Shown: one piece after another, positions 42,653 through 44,183 of the stretch
How the letters are laid out: every line of letters starts with the position of its first letter
How positions within the stretch are numbered: position 1 is the first letter of the stretch
Assembly: GCF_003062295.1 (NCBI RefSeq)
Contig: NZ_PYCN01000041.1
Span: 1-44,183, forward strand
Reading direction: 5' to 3'
DNA length: 44,183 nt
Source: Bradyrhizobium algeriense
Lineage (GTDB): Bacteria > Pseudomonadota > Alphaproteobacteria > Rhizobiales > Xanthobacteraceae
Made by a program: the position numbers and the translations under genes
The notes under the pieces: generated by a model
Told to the model about the DNA's origin: nothing
What the model saw: only the letters and a program-made list of their open reading frames with translations
The model's database searches: none

Positions 42653-42841
42653 TGAGCGAAAGCAGACGCCCCATCTCCTCCGGAATTCGGACGTCACCTG
42701 CCCGCCTTTCGGTCGAACGTTCCGGTAAGCCATTCGATAATTCGTACTCCGCCGGAGTGACTCCCAAGCGAAATCTGCCATCTCCCCTGATTCAATGGCT
42801 TGCCGATACGCCTCCGGTGAGCGCCAGTCGATCTCAGACAC
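42650..42841 (-). CDS. DUF6499 (transcriptional-regulator domain), N-terminal half of broken gene
   Basis: 63 residues from GTG 42841: SEIDWRSPEAYRQAIESGEMADFAWESLRRSTNYRMAYRN, matching the DUF6499 consensus (DWRS..AYE....LPADGLAWE.LRRN..Y). It ends FRRRWGVCFRS-stop, where relatives continue RRWGLRFRVDP into the DUF2285 half. AGGGGATC lies upstream of the GTG. If no frameshift suppression occurs only this small protein is made. Confidence 0.68.
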   Translation of the reverse strand: MSEIDWRSPEAYRQAIESGEMADFAWESLRRSTNYRMAYRNVRPKGGQVTSEFRRRWGVCFRS

Positions 42842-43002
42842 TGCTCTGATCCCCTGCCGTGCAACGATTACGGCCTATCTCTATGAAGCCTGGAGTTGTT
42901 GGGGAAGACAGCAATTGTGCATTGCGTGATGCCTACAGGCGATCACGCCGTCGGCGGGAGAATTCTGTTCTAATTACGAAATGCGAACGATAGTTTTCTT
43001 TG

Positions 43003-43281
43003 CTATTCGGTCGTACCACCGCGAAGTAAGTCGCGGTAGCCGTGGTCTGCCATCCATCTTGCTCGTGCCAAGTGACTGTCAAATGCGTTGCGGGCGCGCA
43101 CCGGCTCGCGATCCGGATCGATGTGCAGCACGATTCGAGCCACTTCTTTCCAGTCGGCGCCGGCGGCTTCGGCATCAAGAAGCCGCCAATAGGTCACCAA
43201 ATGCTGTTCGTCATAGGTCGTCAGCACCGACTCATTCGGCGCCACGTCCGCAACATCTGGATCTAACGCCGGCTCTTTCAT
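43003..43281 (-). CDS. Short DUF2285-like protein of rhizobial ICEs
   Basis: 92 residues: VLTTYDEQHLVTYWRLLDAEAAGADWKEVARIVLHIDPDREPVRARNAFDSHLARARWMADHGYRDLLRGG. I recall this conserved sequence as a small protein commonly named DUF2285 domain-containing that accompanies AlpA/RepA modules. Function unknown. It looks intact. ATG 43281 has no strong ribosome-binding site. It is divergent from the XRE regulator, 105 bp apart, so both promoters share 43282-43386. Confidence 0.72.
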   Translation of the reverse strand: MKEPALDPDVADVAPNESVLTTYDEQHLVTYWRLLDAEAAGADWKEVARIVLHIDPDREPVRARNAFDSHLARARWMADHGYRDLLRGGTTE

Positions 43282-43386
43282 GTAAGCTTACGCGCGGACT
43301 TCGTCGACTGCATTCGAGACGAACTTACCGAAATACTAAGGCTATAGCCAGTGGTTTGATGGCCTACTAAATGGCTGCTTTGGCGC

Positions 43387-43668
43387 ATGAAAGCTCGTGC
43401 GCTTGTGGCCTGGAATGTGCGCCGGATCCGCGTGGATCGCGGCATTCCGCAAGAGCAATTGGCGTACGATGCCGGGATTGACCGCTCATATATGAGTGGT
43501 CTTGAGCGGCAATCGGAGAACCCGACAATTGACCTTCTCGATCGAATCGCCGGTACGCTGGATGTTCATTTATCCGAGTTGTTCGTTCAGCCGCCCAAAG
43601 GAGCAACGACGCCCAAGCCTTTGCCCAAAGGTCGCAAGCCGGCGCGCCCGCGTCGCAAGAAGAAATAG
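43387..43668 (+). CDS. XRE-family transcriptional regulator
   Basis: 93 residues. HTH_3/Xre DNA-binding fold at residues ~8-65: NVRRIRVDRGIPQEQLAYDAGIDRSYMSGLERQSENPTIDLLDRIAGTLDVHLSEL. A basic tail (GRKPARPRRKKK) follows. It is a likely repressor of the element's divergent minus-strand operon. It is the only + strand gene of the element region in view. ATG 43387 directly follows the divergent promoter region; the ribosome-binding site is unclear. Confidence 0.86.
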   Translation: MKARALVAWNVRRIRVDRGIPQEQLAYDAGIDRSYMSGLERQSENPTIDLLDRIAGTLDVHLSELFVQPPKGATTPKPLPKGRKPARPRRKKK

Positions 43669-43806
43669 CACTGCTCACGCGAGGTGTCAGCCACGTCGAT
43701 AACATTTTTTGCCAGATGAGAATTCTGTAGGCCCAGCAAAACGAATGAGGAGCCTAGGTCAGGCGCGGATCTAGTTGGCGCCGTTGGCGAGCCATATTGC
43801 GCGGTT

Positions 43807-43845
43807 GTAAAGAAAAGCCCCGCCCGAGCAGCTCGGGCGGGGCTT
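43807..43845 (-). terminator. Rho-independent terminator of the DUF736 gene
   Basis: AAGCCCCGCCCGAGC (43815-43829) and GCTCGGGCGGGGCTT (43831-43845) form a perfect 15-bp GC-rich stem. Read on the minus strand, the T-rich TTTTCTTTAC follows at 43814-43805. It lies 16 bp beyond the DUF736 stop. Its strength suggests the truncated gene was once well expressed. The remaining gap 43669-43806 is empty. Confidence 0.85.
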
Positions 43846-43860
43846 GGCGGAGGTTGAGTC

Positions 43861-44058
43861 TCACTCGCCGTTCTTCCGCGGCCGCGACCAAAGCAGAGTG
43901 TAGCCTTCGCCGTCCTCGTCGTCGAACAGGTTCGCGTAGATCGGCGCGTTGAAGGAGGGATCGTCGAGCTTGAGCGATAGGTAGTCACGGCCCTCTTCCG
44001 AACGCTTCGACCAGGCGGCCCCAATCTCGGTGTTATGTGGTGCACCACATAAGGCCGA
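43861..44058 (-). pseudogene. DUF736 gene, C-terminal fragment
   Basis: The minus frame ending TGA 43861 reads IGAAWSKRSEEGRDYLSLKL and DDPSFNAPIYANLFDDEDGEGYTLLWSR, which is the C-terminal ~55 residues of DUF736 (usual length ~105). The family's N-terminal half (MATIGTF...GTIRTL) is missing. The frame is closed by TAA at 44059-44061 and has no start codon. The break coincides with the TTATGYGG motif cluster, so a mobile element probably replaced the 5' half. DUF736 genes are standard cargo of rhizobial ICEs. Confidence 0.75.
44033..44052. repeat. 20-bp perfect palindrome at DUF736 break
   Basis: TTATGTGGTG then CACCACATAA: perfect dyad across the point where DUF736 similarity stops. Each arm has the TTATGYGG core of the motif cluster that follows. 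Confidence 0.7.
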
Positions 44059-44142
44059 TTATGCGAAGCGGAGCATTATGCGGAGCGATGTCGTCTGAGC
44101 GCAGGTTTTCCGCGGGTTTCTGGCTCGCCGCGCTCCACATAA
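44033..44142. mobile_element. Cluster of TTATGYGRWGC motifs, probable mobile-element end
   Basis: Five copies of TTATG(C/T)G(G/A)(A/T)GC in 110 bp: 44033-44043 (+), 44042-44052 (-), 44059-44069 (+), 44076-44086 (+), 44132-44142 (-). The third and fourth are in tandem, 17 bases apart (ATTATGCGAAGCG and ATTATGCGGAGCG). This looks like the terminal binding-site array of a tyrosine-recombinase element (a RIT-type element is one candidate) that cut into DUF736. The element itself lies to the right, outside the window. Confidence 0.45.
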
Positions 44143-44183
44143 TCCCGAGGGAAGAGCTGCGACGGCTCGGCGGGCGAGCCGTC
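44076..44183 (-). CDS. Possible C-terminal end of a recombinase gene (partial, runs off right edge)
   Basis: An open minus-strand frame ending TAA 44076 (DGSPAEPSQLFPRDYVERG then PETRGKPALRRHRSA) covers the last 108 bases. It is too short to assign. Its stop lies inside the motif cluster, which would suit the last gene of an inserted element, but one of three frames being open for 35 codons in GC-rich DNA is weak evidence. Confidence 0.2.
   Translation of the reverse strand, partial: DGSPAEPSQLFPRDYVERGEPETRGKPALRRHRSA

Noticed and set aside
44033..44183. A complete recombinase gene at the right edge
   Set aside because: Only 35 codons are visible and none matches recombinase motifs; kept as a low-confidence partial frame only.

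Overview
The window looks like chromosomal accessory DNA of a Bradyrhizobium-like alphaproteobacterium (Nitrobacteraceae or a close rhizobial relative). The reasons are high GC, several class III cyclases (SAM/AAA/TPR, receiver and alpha/beta-hydrolase types), many orphan ABC_sub_bind (PF04392) lipid/sugar-like substrate-binding proteins without transporter genes, a TctC/Bug-type binding protein, and a very abundant intergenic repeat of a kind I associate with Bradyrhizobium. The assignment is inference; there is no rRNA or marker gene.

Layout. 1-7.2 kb: a partial zinc-ribbon cyclase, a large SAM-cyclase-AAA-TPR protein, a ChaC-like gamma-glutamylcyclotransferase and a flavoprotein. 7.8-12.3 kb: a translationally coupled signalling operon (Cache-HAMP-GAF-GAF histidine kinase, single-domain receiver, receiver-cyclase). 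12.5-19.7 kb: six tandem PF04392 binding-protein genes on the minus strand, each separated by a copy of a ~110-bp dispersed repeat. 19.9-21.8 kb: an alpha/beta-hydrolase-cyclase operon with two small downstream genes. 22.2-24.9 kb: a TctC-type binding protein and an FAD monooxygenase. 25.1-31.1 kb: an HME-RND metal-efflux operon with a His-rich exported protein, adaptor, pump, a small periplasmic protein and a 41-residue overlapping ORF. 31.5-33.6 kb: a seventh PF04392 protein and a ModA-like protein. 34.8-36.1 kb: an MFS transporter.

36.2-44.2 kb is a different kind of DNA: a degraded rhizobial integrative/conjugative element backbone (RHH/CopG protein, DUF3363 relaxase, TraF-like S26 peptidase, DUF2840, RepA with iteron-like repeats, AlpA-like HTH, frameshifted DUF6499-DUF2285, a short DUF2285-like protein, XRE regulator, truncated DUF736). 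The dispersed repeat that marks the first 35 kb is absent here. The DUF736 gene is broken at the right edge by a cluster of TTATGYGRWGC motifs that resembles a recombinase-site array.

The most unusual signals are: the same-orientation repeat family interleaved with the binding-protein array; fossil 3' ends of further PF04392 genes; the mosaic divergence of two binding-protein paralogues; the recombinase-like motif cluster at 44.03-44.14 kb; and the iterons beside repA. All similarity statements are by eye from translated sequence and recalled family signatures; no database search was run.
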